From positions 1-50,493 of the forward strand of contig JAJZPQ010000025.1 of NCBI GenBank assembly GCA_021811085.1: DNA of 50,493 nt. The letters run 5' to 3'. Made by a program: the position numbers and the translations under genes. The stretch is from Pseudomonadota bacterium. Lineage in GTDB: Bacteria > Pseudomonadota > Gammaproteobacteria > Burkholderiales > SG8-39. Below, one piece after another: positions 43,082-50,493 of the stretch. Position 1 is the stretch's first letter, and every line of letters starts with the position of its first letter. Under the pieces are notes generated by a model that saw only the letters and a list, made by a program, of their open reading frames with translations, made no database searches and was not told the origin of the DNA.

Positions 43082-43606
43082 ATGAATATTGAAGGCATGT
43101 GCACGCACAGCGTCGTCACCGCCGACCGCTCCAGAACGCTGCAGGAATGCGCGGCGCTGATGGGCGAGAACCATGTCGGGTCGATACTAGTGACCGAGGA
43201 AACGCCGGATGGCCCCCAGGCAGTAGGGCTCGTAACCGACCGGGATCTGGTCGTCGAGGCCATGGCGCACGGCATGGCGCCGGGACAGACGTCGATAGGA
43301 CAGATTACCGCGAGACGTCTGGTCGCGGCGCCCGCAACTGCCAGCATCGATGAAGCCATCCAGGTGATGAACAGCGAAGGTGTACGGCGCCTTCTTGTCG
43401 CATCACCCGATCGACGGCTGGTGGGGATCATTTCAATGGACGACCTTCTCATGGCGCTGGCCGGCAAGATAGCCGGCGCTGCGCTGGCCGGCGAAATAGC
43501 CGGCATTGCGCAGGCGATTCGCCGCGGCTTGACGCGCGAAACGGCCGCAATACGCCGCAGTTGCGAGCTGTGCGGCGAGCGTTCGGTGCGGCTGCCTGCG
43601 CCTTGA
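43082..43606 (+). CDS. CBS-pair protein
   Basis: A 174-residue protein with two CBS motifs (about 5-65 and 75-130), a Bateman module that typically binds adenosine nucleotides. The second motif ends LLVASPDRRLVGIISMDDLLMAL. After it comes an Ala-Gly rich stretch built on a 27-base tandem duplication, and a C-terminal CELCGERSVR that has a Cys pair and may bind metal. The ATG follows AGAGGGACAGC. Last gene of the PRPP operon; it may sense adenylate charge. Confidence 0.82.
   Translation: MNIEGMCTHSVVTADRSRTLQECAALMGENHVGSILVTEETPDGPQAVGLVTDRDLVVEAMAHGMAPGQTSIGQITARRLVAAPATASIDEAIQVMNSEGVRRLLVASPDRRLVGIISMDDLLMALAGKIAGAALAGEIAGIAQAIRRGLTRETAAIRRSCELCGERSVRLPAP
43454..43507 (+). repeat. 27-base tandem duplication inside the CBS gene
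   Basis: Two in-frame 27-base units (43454-43480 and 43481-43507) encode ALAGKIAGA and ALAGEIAGI. They differ at a few bases and form a short Ala-Gly helix after the second CBS motif. Confidence 0.8.
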
Positions 43607-44149
43607 GTCGGTGCGTCGCCCGCTTTTCTGAGCACGCAAGAGGTGCGCGGATGAAGGTGGCCAGCATGCCCACTTACGTGCGGGCGGGTGAATTCAAGCA
43701 TTGGACGCCCGATCCGGGTCGACTGCGGCCTCAGGCACGCTCGGCAAGCAAATACTGGCCAAATTGTTAGGGAGTGGACGGCGCCCCGGACAACAAGTGC
43801 CAAAACCAGGCACCAGCGAGCGTCCGCCAAGTCGAATGCCGCGCCTGTGACGGTAGTCAACAGCTTACTGGCAGTTTCCTGATACAAAACTCGACAACTA
43901 CCCCACGTTCCGAGACTAGGCAGTGCCCTGCTCCCCGCGGAATTGGCGCGACCGATGATGGATTGGGCTGAGGAAAGGGGTCATTGGCCTAGCTTGCTAG
44001 TGGCAGTTACAGCGCTCAGGCACCCGTTCCAAATGTGGTAGGGCCATGCATAAAAAATTAAGGAAAAAAAGATGCGATTCCGCCCTGCGGCTTAAGTGAT
44101 GGCCCGGCTTGCTTGCATCGTCTGTGTCAATGCCGGGTCCCGCATCATT
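43607..44149. other. Gap between convergent operons, with an orphan FNR-type promoter
   Basis: No protein gene could be supported in these 543 bases; frames are short and lack ribosome binding sites. The base composition falls toward AT near 44050-44070. One FNR-type promoter reads rightward into it (listed separately), so a small RNA or a lost gene is possible. Confidence 0.45.
43847..43888 (+). promoter_or_regulatory. FNR-type box and -10-like element without a gene downstream
   Basis: The box GTGACggtaGTCAA at 43847-43860 has the same one-base deviation as the PRPP-operon site. TACAAA at 43883-43888, with TG two bases before, lies 29.5 bases from the centre. Downstream on this strand is only a non-coding stretch up to the convergent AcoX gene. 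Confidence 0.42.
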
Positions 44150-45202
44150 TCAGGCGGCTCGGTTATCGACGCGCAGCGTGCCGTTCTGCGCGGCCCAAGC
44201 CAGCGTCCGCGATACGTCGATCGTGCGGGGGCCGGACAGATCCAACATTACAGCGAACTGTTCGCCCTCGGAAAACTCGATCTCGCGCTCGCCGTCCAAC
44301 GCGATGGTGCCGCTGGCCGATTGCAGCGTCATCCATTGCCCCGGCATCAACGGTTTGATGCACACCACTCCGACTTCGGCCACCAGCCCAGGGGCGATCG
44401 CTGCCGTCACGGTGGTTCGCGCCAGCTCCGAGCGTGGCGCGACCAAGCGGAGATAGAGGCCCTGCGCCTGGTCGCGTGCTACCGGCTGCAGCATGCCGGC
44501 GATGGATGAGAGCCCAATCACGTCCGCCTCGGCAAAGGTGACGGCCAACTCCGATAGCGTTTCGGGTCGCCAGAGGGCGCGTGCACCGGCCAGCGAGAGG
44601 CTCGAGACACAAGCGTCGACCAGTGCGATTTCGGCCGGCCGCTCGGCTGCCGTCGAGGCGAGGCGGAGCACCTTGTTGCGGCGCAGCGCCACATCTTCGG
44701 GCACGCTGCCGCGCGCCACGAGCGCGGCGGCCATACCCGTGACCGTGGCCTCCCGCAGGTCGGGAAAGACATTGTTGGTACCGGTGGAGAGCGTCGCCAG
44801 CGGAACCTTGCCGCAGCGCGCCGCGACCACGCGGTTGGTCCCGTCCCCGCCCAACACGACGATCGCGGATGCCCCTTCCTGCATCATCAGTTCGACGGCG
44901 ACGAGCGTATCCTCGGCGTTCCCCTCGTTCGGCATGTCGAGAATCTCCAGTCGCGGCCAGCGTATCTCCGGCGACGCAGACAGACGCTCGCGTGCGCGCA
45001 GGACTCCGGCGCAAATGCCGTTCTGATCGGGCATCATCAGGGCGCGCTTGACACCGAACGCACCCAAGGCGCCGAGAATGCGTTGCACCATGTTCGCTTT
45101 CTCGACGGAAGCAAACACCGAGGCATGGCACACCAGGCGACGAATATCCCGCCCGGAAGCCGGGTTGGCGACGATGCCGACGGTGAGAGCGGAATCACTC
45201 AA
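44150..45202 (-). CDS. acoX: ATP-NAD kinase-like protein AcoX
   Basis: A 350-residue protein of the NAD kinase superfamily. VGIVANPASGRDIRRLV and the GGDGTNR motif (VVLGGDGTNRVVAARCG), plus LSTGTNNVFP, match AcoX, a protein always found with acetoin-type dehydrogenase genes and of unproven function. Its start overlaps the end of the ligase gene by 8 bases. Last gene of the dehydrogenase cluster. Confidence 0.85.
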   Translation of the reverse strand: MSDSALTVGIVANPASGRDIRRLVCHASVFASVEKANMVQRILGALGAFGVKRALMMPDQNGICAGVLRARERLSASPEIRWPRLEILDMPNEGNAEDTLVAVELMMQEGASAIVVLGGDGTNRVVAARCGKVPLATLSTGTNNVFPDLREATVTGMAAALVARGSVPEDVALRRNKVLRLASTAAERPAEIALVDACVSSLSLAGARALWRPETLSELAVTFAEADVIGLSSIAGMLQPVARDQAQGLYLRLVAPRSELARTTVTAAIAPGLVAEVGVVCIKPLMPGQWMTLQSASGTIALDGEREIEFSEGEQFAVMLDLSGPRTIDVSRTLAWAAQNGTLRVDNRAA

Positions 45203-45935
45203 CTTCGCCCATTTCCATCCGGGTGGCTTCGGCCGCCTCTACGGCCGCCGATAGTGCGCGCAGCAACGATGGCTCCAGGGTCTCTGCCGAAGCGGGCTGA
45301 CCGAGGATTTCGGCGCAGGAGGCGGTACGCCCTGCCAAGACCAGAGCTTGCTCCCGAGGTAGATCCAGCACGTCGCAGAGCACATCCCACGGAGGCGATG
45401 CGATCAGCACTCCGGCGCAAAACAGAACGCCGTTGCGCCGGCGCGCCTGCGCCAGGCCTACGATCTTCCTGTCGCCTACCGCCACTTCCCAATGCGACAA
45501 GCTGCCGAAACAGGCCCAACGCAGTGCATAATCGCGTGGCGCGACAGGAGCAGGCACGGCGTGCGCCGCGATGCCCAGCGATTGCAGCCACGCCTGATGC
45601 GCAAGACCAAGCCAGCGAAAACTTTGCGCCACGCCGGGGGCGACAAGAGGGTGTCGCGGTGGCAGCACGACCGACGCGCCGAGCAGCCACGGCCCGGCCA
45701 ACACCGCGCCCCCGCCACTTTGCCGGACACAGAACTCCACCCCTGCGGCGGCCGCCCGCTCGCACTGCCACGCCTGCGGCCGCGCGGAACAACCGAGGAT
45801 CACCGCTGGCCGGCGATACACCCAGGTACGCAGCGCCGGCTCGGCCGCGGGCTCGCGCAAGATCGCCGCCGACCAGTCCTGCTCTTCGGCTGCGCTCGCG
45901 CCGCAGACGGCGGTCTTTGCAATGCAGCGGTCCAA
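45195..45935 (-). CDS. Lipoate-protein ligase-like protein
   Basis: A 246-residue protein of the LplA/BPL fold. VEFCVRQSGGGAVLAGPWLL is the R-x-x-GGG-x-V substrate motif, and GDRKIVGLAQARRRNGVL holds the catalytic Lys region. A TTG start at 45935 is proposed, since no ATG is present in this frame and GAGG lies upstream at 8 bases; the frame further upstream is the lipoyl gene in another reading. It probably attaches lipoate to the small lipoyl protein encoded just before it. Confidence 0.78.
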   Translation of the reverse strand: MDRCIAKTAVCGASAAEEQDWSAAILREPAAEPALRTWVYRRPAVILGCSARPQAWQCERAAAAGVEFCVRQSGGGAVLAGPWLLGASVVLPPRHPLVAPGVAQSFRWLGLAHQAWLQSLGIAAHAVPAPVAPRDYALRWACFGSLSHWEVAVGDRKIVGLAQARRRNGVLFCAGVLIASPPWDVLCDVLDLPREQALVLAGRTASCAEILGQPASAETLEPSLLRALSAAVEAAEATRMEMGEVE

Positions 45936-45940
45936 TACCG

Positions 45941-46189
45941 TTATGCCTCGCGCATCGTGGCGAGCGGGCGCCCTCGCGCAAAGGTTTGCTCCGCCGGCAC
46001 CAGGATGCGTTCGAGCACGCCGCTCGCGGGCGCCGTCACGTCGCAGTTGGTCTTGACCAGCACCACTTTGGCCACGACTTGCCCGGCGGCGACGTGGTCG
46101 CCCTCGCGGACCAGCCACTGATCGACGAGCGCCTCGACGCCCGCGTCGACACCTTCCCACAGTTCGTCGGCGAGCGTGATGTCGATCAT
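45941..46189 (-). CDS. Free-standing lipoyl/biotinyl carrier domain
   Basis: An 82-residue protein consisting of one lipoyl/biotinyl domain. AKVVLVKTNCDVTAPASGVL carries the Lys that would be modified, placed as in biotin carriers (EAMKM) but with VKTN instead of the usual ETDKA of lipoyl domains. No acyltransferase domain follows, unlike a normal E2. Its ATG overlaps the E1 beta stop (ATGA). The neighbouring ligase is its likely partner. Confidence 0.78.
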   Translation of the reverse strand: MIDITLADELWEGVDAGVEALVDQWLVREGDHVAAGQVVAKVVLVKTNCDVTAPASGVLERILVPAEQTFARGRPLATMREA

Positions 46190-47220
46190 GCCGGCTGCGC
46201 TACCTTGCCCCGCATCATGCCACGGCATGCGTCGGCAATGCTCTTCACCTGTGGGATGATGAACTGCTCGAGCGGCCGACTGTAAGGTATCGGCACGCCT
46301 GGAACGCCGAGACGCCGAATCGGTGACTTGAGGCTTATTTGGTCGAGACGCTCGGCGATCAGCGCGGCGATTTCCCCGGTGAGCCCGAAATTGAGATAGT
46401 CCTCGTCGGCGACGAGCAGGCGCCCGGTCTTTTTCACCGAGCGCACCACGGCCTCGACGTCAAGCGGCACCAAGGTGCGCAGGTCGACGACCTCGGTGCC
46501 GATTCCTTCTTTCTCCAGTTCGGCGGCGGCGAGCAACGCCTTCTGCACCATCTGGCTCAAGGCGACGATCGTGACATCCTTTCCTTCACGCGCGATGCGC
46601 GCCTGGCCGAAGGGAACCGTGTACGCCTCCTGCGGCACCTCGTTGCTGCTGCCCTCGTAGTAGGCCATCCAGGGCAGCCCCATGATGCCTTTGTGAAAGA
46701 AATACATCACCGGATTGTCGTCGCGGATCGCCTGAATCATGAGCCCCTTGGCGTCGTAGGCATTCGACGGGACCACGATCTTCAAGCCGGGCACATGCGC
46801 GAACAGTCCGTAGAGACATTGCGAGTGCTGCGCGGCGTCGTTGTAGCCGCCGCCGATGGCCGTCATCAGCACAACCGGAAGGCGCACCTTGCCGCCCGAC
46901 ATGTAGGTGTTCTTCGCCAAGTGGTTGTAGATCTGATCCATGCAAACGCCGAAAAAGTCGACGAACATCAGTTCGGCGATCGGCCGCATGCCCTCGGCCG
47001 CCGCGCCGGTCGCGGCGCCGATGAAGGCGGATTCCGAAATCGGCGTATCCATGATGCGCTCCTTGCCGAAGCGCTCGAGCAGCCCGCCTGTGGCGCCGAA
47101 GATTCCGCCGTACCTGGCAATATCCTCGCCCATCGCGAACACCTTCGGGTCGCGTTCCATTTCCTGCCCGATCGCCTCCGAAATAGCCTGCGCCATGGTC
47201 AATTTGCGTGCGGTAGTCAT
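46186..47220 (-). CDS. 2-oxoacid/acetoin dehydrogenase E1 beta subunit
   Basis: A 344-residue transketolase-like subunit, pairing with E1 alpha. AQAISEAIGQEMERDPKVF, GEDIARYGGIFGATGGL and LMFVDFFGVCMDQIYNHLAK are typical of acetoin dehydrogenase beta subunits. The ATG at 47220 follows AAGGAGGATAGAC; the frame upstream overlaps E1 alpha and is not coding. Confidence 0.93.
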   Translation of the reverse strand: MTTARKLTMAQAISEAIGQEMERDPKVFAMGEDIARYGGIFGATGGLLERFGKERIMDTPISESAFIGAATGAAAEGMRPIAELMFVDFFGVCMDQIYNHLAKNTYMSGGKVRLPVVLMTAIGGGYNDAAQHSQCLYGLFAHVPGLKIVVPSNAYDAKGLMIQAIRDDNPVMYFFHKGIMGLPWMAYYEGSSNEVPQEAYTVPFGQARIAREGKDVTIVALSQMVQKALLAAAELEKEGIGTEVVDLRTLVPLDVEAVVRSVKKTGRLLVADEDYLNFGLTGEIAALIAERLDQISLKSPIRRLGVPGVPIPYSRPLEQFIIPQVKSIADACRGMMRGKVAQPA

Positions 47221-47263
47221 GTCTATCCTCCTTGATCGTCCAGTCAGCGTCGGATTGCGGGCA

Positions 47264-48277
47264 TCATACGAATACGTGCTGCAGCGCCTCGCGCGGTTCC
47301 GGATAAGCGCTTTGGCGTGCGAACTCATAGCTCTTCTGCACCAGGCCGTGCACCTTCTCGCGAATAGCCGCATCCTTGCCGTCGTCGAGGATGCCGCGCG
47401 CGCGCAGATGCTTGCCCAGGCTCGGGATCGGGTCGTTCTTGCGCAATTCACCGACCTCGCCCTTCGGCCGATATACTTCCGCGTCGCCCTGGAAGTGTCC
47501 CATGTAGCGGTCGGTCTTGACCTCGATCAGCGTCGGGCCGCCGCCCTTGCGCGCGCGCGCGACAGCCTCGCCCGCCGCCTCGTACACTTCGAGCGCGTCG
47601 TTTTTCGCCACGGCAACGCCGGGGATGCCGTATGCGGCGGCGCGATCGGCATCGGAGTGGATCGCGGTCGACTCGGACTTCTCGACCGATATCGCGTACT
47701 TGTTGTCTTCGCAAACGAAAATCGCAGGAAGGCTCCACAGCGCAGCGAGATTGAGCGCTTCGTGGAACGTCCCCTGATTGGCAGCGCCTTCGCCGAAAAA
47801 CGCGACGGCCACCCAGTCCTTGCCCATTTTCTTCGCCGCCAGCGCGGCACCGCAGGCGGGCGGCAGGCTCGCGCCTACGATGCCGCTGCAGCTGAATTTG
47901 TGCTCCGGATCGAAAAGGTGCATGTGGCCGCCCTTGCCGTGCCCGAGACCGGTCGCCTTGCCGAACATTTCCGCTGTCATGGCATCGACCGGCACGCCCT
48001 TGGCGATGGCGAAATGATGCGGCCGGTGCGTGCCGACCACGGTGTCTTCCTTGCGCAAATGAGCGCACACGCCCACGGCTACGGGTTCCTGCCCGGCCGC
48101 AAGGTGCATTTCTCCGGGCACCGGGCCGGAACCGATATCAAAAGCCAAGCCCTTCTGGATGTTGGGTGGCAGCTTGCCCTCCAGATAGACGTTGGCCATA
48201 GTCTCCTCGTACTCGCGAATGAGGAGCATGGTCTCGTACATCCACATGAGTTTTTCGGCACTCGGTTCCATATCCAT
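47264..48277 (-). CDS. 2-oxoacid/acetoin dehydrogenase E1 alpha subunit
   Basis: A 337-residue TPP-binding subunit. The TPP motif is FFGEGAANQGTFHEALNLAA ending ICEDN-like FVCEDNKYAIS; GLGHGKGGHMHLF and HRPHHFAIAKG are also conserved. Acetoin, pyruvate or another 2-oxoacid may be the substrate. A strong GGAGGGCG ribosome binding site precedes the ATG. With E1 beta 43 bases downstream it forms the decarboxylase of an incomplete complex. Confidence 0.92.
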   Translation of the reverse strand: MDMEPSAEKLMWMYETMLLIREYEETMANVYLEGKLPPNIQKGLAFDIGSGPVPGEMHLAAGQEPVAVGVCAHLRKEDTVVGTHRPHHFAIAKGVPVDAMTAEMFGKATGLGHGKGGHMHLFDPEHKFSCSGIVGASLPPACGAALAAKKMGKDWVAVAFFGEGAANQGTFHEALNLAALWSLPAIFVCEDNKYAISVEKSESTAIHSDADRAAAYGIPGVAVAKNDALEVYEAAGEAVARARKGGGPTLIEVKTDRYMGHFQGDAEVYRPKGEVGELRKNDPIPSLGKHLRARGILDDGKDAAIREKVHGLVQKSYEFARQSAYPEPREALQHVFV

Positions 48278-48428
48278 CGCCCTCCTAGATGTTAAGCACG
48301 GAAATAGGGCGGGCTACGCTAACAGCAGCCCGCCGACCATCTCTCTCATTCAAATAGAAATCGCGCTGCCGCTCTATAGGAAGCGGTCGTTGCCCGCTCA
48401 TACTCGCCAGACCGCTCCCAGGGAGCTG

Positions 48429-48812
48429 CTAAATTCGCGAGTCCTTATCGGCCCTGGGATTAAGAACAAAAGCGTTCGTGGCCGTCTCGTGATATGTCGC
48501 GCCAAAGCCGGCGAGAATCTCTCTGGACTTGGCGTTTGGGGTCCCCCAGCATTGGCAGGTGATCTTGTCGCACGCCTCGATGAGTGTGCTCAAGGGCCCC
48601 TTGCCTTTCTCGTTGGCGAGGTGTGCTGCGAATGCCTCGTCGGTCGCGTAGATCTCGGTCCACTGGCTGACGCGCTGCGAGGGATAGTCGGCGTGGTAGC
48701 AGATCACGCCTGGATGTTCGAGCATCACCTTGCATAGCGCCTCTTGATTGGCCTTGAAGTCGGCCTCGCGCCCAGCTTTGATGTCCCACCGGAGCTTGAG
48801 CATGAATGACAT
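48429..48812 (-). CDS. ABM-domain (ferredoxin-fold barrel) protein
   Basis: A 127-residue protein. MLKLRWDIKAGREADFKANQ and VICYHADYPSQRVSQWTEIY with the later DEAFAAHLAN match the dimeric antibiotic-biosynthesis-monooxygenase fold. A CDKITCQCWG segment has three Cys, unusual for the family. The ribosome binding site GGAGGGAA precedes the ATG. It is 151 bases upstream of E1 alpha on the same strand and may belong to the same unit. Confidence 0.72.
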   Translation of the reverse strand: MSFMLKLRWDIKAGREADFKANQEALCKVMLEHPGVICYHADYPSQRVSQWTEIYATDEAFAAHLANEKGKGPLSTLIEACDKITCQCWGTPNAKSREILAGFGATYHETATNAFVLNPRADKDSRI

Positions 48813-49553
48813 ACTTCCCTCCTTTGCAGTGGTAAGCGGAATAAAAGTGTCTGCCGATTACTTCACTCGGTCAAGTGGCTTTGGGCAAAGGCTATGGGTT
48901 CCTAGGTCCGATGTACCAGCCCATGTAGCTAATGACCTTCTGTGCGGCGCGCGCGCGATGGTTACAAATGGTATGGTGTGTCCGGTCCTACCTTAGGCCC
49001 AAGGGTGAGCTAAAACTTCGCCTCAGACGATTTGCGTCCAGTTGCGGATAGAGTGGAGGTCGGGTCTGGGTCGAGTCCTTCCAAAACGAACTCACTAAAG
49101 CAACCGTTCGGCTTGGCTATCTGGATCAACGTCAGGTCTCGTTAGCGTTGCGGACATTGACGGATCCAGGACCCTGCGGCGGGTTATGTTAAGGGTTGTG
49201 GGACGCCTGCCCTGTCTGCGGACGTAGCAGGGCACCGAGGGCAGGCGTCCCACAACCCTTAACAAACCCTGCCTGTCGATTTCATGGCCCTTACGTGCTC
49301 TCTATACCCGGCATTGGGTTGACACCAGCACACTGATTCCGCCAACCCGTCTGCGCGCCGTCCCGAGTACTTTCTACTGTCAGTGGTCCCCAATTATGTC
49401 GCGAACAACCTTCCTGCGTAGAGCCGCGCGACCATGCGCGAAGAACGTTTTGCCCTCAGATACTCACAGGAACATAATAAGCGCGCGGATATGAATTCCT
49501 ATCCCACCATGGGGCCATGGTCAATACTGTTTGGCCTAGATTTGGAGTCCCAG
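48813..49553. other. Intergenic region holding palindrome copy 2
   Basis: About 740 bases of lower GC content. Apart from the 76-bp element at 49188 no gene, promoter or known repeat was recognised. Frames such as 48748-48996 are short and lack a ribosome binding site. A possible longer start of the next gene (49434) would extend into it. Confidence 0.4.
49188..49263. repeat. 76-bp palindromic element, copy 2
   Basis: Arms of 26 bases pair perfectly: GTTAAGGGTTGTGGG onward at the left, ending CCCACAACCCTTAAC at the right. The centre has a 4-bp inner hairpin (CTGC-GGACGTA-GCAG). It differs from copy 1 at three positions, one of which restores a stem pair that copy 1 lacks. Confidence 0.93.
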
Positions 49554-49799
49554 ATGGCAGCACCACGTACACCAGAGCAATGCGCACACGCTATCCTTGC
49601 CATATTTGTCTCGCACTTTGGCTTGCGCCCGAACGAAGTCTTGCCGCGCAGGAGCTTTCTTACCATCTGGCCACAGCGGGGCTATCGCCCGAAGGATTTC
49701 AAGGCTGGCCTGCAATTTGCGACTGAGAGCGGCTGGCTAGAACTGCTCCCCGGTGGCAAGGCTCTTCGTCTAACCAAGAGTGGCTTCACGGACGGCTAA
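49554..49799 (+). CDS. Small hypothetical protein, winged-helix-like
   Basis: An 81-residue protein. The segment RSFLTIWPQRGYRPKDFKAG then LQFATESGWLELLPGGKALRL resembles a winged-helix pattern (helix, turn, helix, strand pair ending in RLTKSGF). GGAG lies seven bases before the ATG at 49554; longer forms from 49434 or 49491 are possible. It is 14 bases upstream of the Mrr-like gene and probably cotranscribed. Confidence 0.55.
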   Translation: MAAPRTPEQCAHAILAIFVSHFGLRPNEVLPRRSFLTIWPQRGYRPKDFKAGLQFATESGWLELLPGGKALRLTKSGFTDG

Positions 49800-49813
49800 T
49801 TGCCGCGCGGTCA

Positions 49814-50493
49814 ATGGGACGCAAACGCGAAGAGGGAGTATTCGAGTTGCTCGCGCAGCTCCCATGGTGGGTTAGCGTAATTGTCGCGGGCCTGGTCTAC
49901 GCCTTCCTCACCTGGATACTCCCTGCGCTAGCAGGGCAAAGTCCCCTTCTGAAGGGGCTCGCACAAAGTCTGCAGCCAAACGCCTGGATTTTCGCCGCGC
50001 TCTTCTTGCTTCCAATCCCGGTCTCCGTCCTAAACTCATTCGGCGGCCGTAAGTCGCCCAGGCGGTCGCCCTCGCGGCAGAAGAGCGAAGGCATCTTTGA
50101 GACGCTTGCCACGCTGCCGTGGTGGATAAGTGTTGTGGTCGCCTGCCTCGCGTACGTATTCTTCCGATGGGTATTCCCTGCACTTGCCGGCGAGTCGTTT
50201 CTCCTCAAAGTAATGGCCCGGGCTGTCCAGACCAATGCCCTCCTATTCGCCTGCCTTTTCTTGATTCCAGCACCAATCGCCTTTTTCAGTGCGGCCCGCC
50301 GGCGGAAGCTGCTTAATTTGCAAACCGGCATTGAGAGCATCCGGGCCATGTCTTGGCAAAACTTCGAGCTTCTCGTTGGCGAGGTGTTCCGTCGCCAGGG
50401 CTATGGCGTTGAGGAGCGTGGCGGCAGCGCGCCCGATGGCGGGTTGGACTTGGTACTTCGCAAGAGCGGCAAAACCACAGTGGTCCAATGCAA
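49814..50493 (+). CDS. Mrr-like restriction endonuclease with duplicated membrane module (partial)
   Basis: The frame runs from an ATG at 49814 to the window end (226 codons, no stop). Two homologous modules of about 80 residues (1-80 and 82-160) each hold two hydrophobic helices: QLPWWVSVIVAGLVYAFLTW and its copy TLPWWISVVVACLAYVFFRW. They are followed by an Mrr-type nuclease start (SWQNFELLVGEVFRRQGYGV, then SAPDGGLDLVL and VVQC), where Asp and the QxK that should follow form the active site. It may be a type IV-like nuclease tethered to the membrane. The end is outside the window. Confidence 0.8.
   Translation, partial: MGRKREEGVFELLAQLPWWVSVIVAGLVYAFLTWILPALAGQSPLLKGLAQSLQPNAWIFAALFLLPIPVSVLNSFGGRKSPRRSPSRQKSEGIFETLATLPWWISVVVACLAYVFFRWVFPALAGESFLLKVMARAVQTNALLFACLFLIPAPIAFFSAARRRKLLNLQTGIESIRAMSWQNFELLVGEVFRRQGYGVEERGGSAPDGGLDLVLRKSGKTTVVQC

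Noticed and set aside
44064-44070. T run on the minus strand after acoX as a terminator.
   Set aside because: The only stem nearby (four pairs, CCGC and GCGG) is short and not adjacent to the T run.
48861-48875. Possible FNR box upstream of the ABM-domain gene.
   Set aside because: Only one half-site (TTGAC on the minus strand) fits and there is no -10 element at the right distance.

Overview
The window looks like a piece of a betaproteobacterial chromosome. The block glycosylase-accA-tilS on one strand is a gene order typical of that class, the base composition is GC-rich, and a Bug-type solute-binding protein is present. It carries respiratory and sulfur-redox genes plus two accessory stretches. 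About 52 protein genes, several gene remnants and a set of repeats and regulatory sites can be supported. No rRNA, tRNA or CRISPR array was seen.

Left part (1-6.3 kb): an ISL3-like transposase start at the edge, then ndk, tilS, accA, a 3-methyladenine glycosylase and an HNH nuclease on the minus strand. A DksA-like protein and a universal stress protein follow on the plus strand, closed by a clear terminator. 6.3-14.2 kb: an apparent sulfur-redox operon (octaheme cytochrome of the tetrathionate reductase family, cytochrome b, small cytochrome c, YeeE/YedE transporter, three-domain rhodanese), followed by a two-component system whose sensor has a Met-rich periplasmic segment. 14.2-20.4 kb: a methyltransferase and a glutamine amidotransferase, then a mosaic locus. 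The mosaic has two copies of a CsoR-family regulator with the same operator, a topoisomerase IB remnant, an IS91-type remnant, a TsdA-like thiosulfate dehydrogenase, and a regulator copy fused to a histidine-kinase tail. OsmC, DsbG-like, TlpA-like and DUF2892 genes follow. 20.4-25.8 kb: an RND efflux pair and a CnoX-like thioredoxin. 25.8-33.1 kb: a phosphodiesterase-like protein, a membrane protein, and a catabolic cluster (Bug protein, molybdenum hydroxylase pair, ModA-like protein, PxpA-like protein).

Right part (33.1-49.3 kb): a stretch bracketed by two nearly identical 76-bp palindromes. It holds small stress-type proteins, a lone CheR, an AIR-synthase protein with DUF1614, a PolX-like DNA-binding protein, an operon of hydrolase, PRPP synthetase, phosphoribosyltransferase and CBS protein, and a minimal 2-oxoacid dehydrogenase set (E1 alpha, E1 beta, free lipoyl domain, lipoate ligase, AcoX) without E2 or E3. 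The right edge has a winged-helix-like small gene and an Mrr-like nuclease with duplicated membrane modules, cut by the window end.

The strongest unifying signal is a set of eight FNR/CRP-type boxes (TTGAY-N4-RTCAA or close variants). Each has a TA-rich -10 element 28.5-29.5 bases from the box centre, the geometry of class II activation. They precede the DksA-Usp genes, the RND operon and most transcription units of the 34-44 kb island. This suggests one low-oxygen or redox-controlled regulon that links stress proteins, PRPP metabolism and uncharacterised genes. Its regulator is not in the window.
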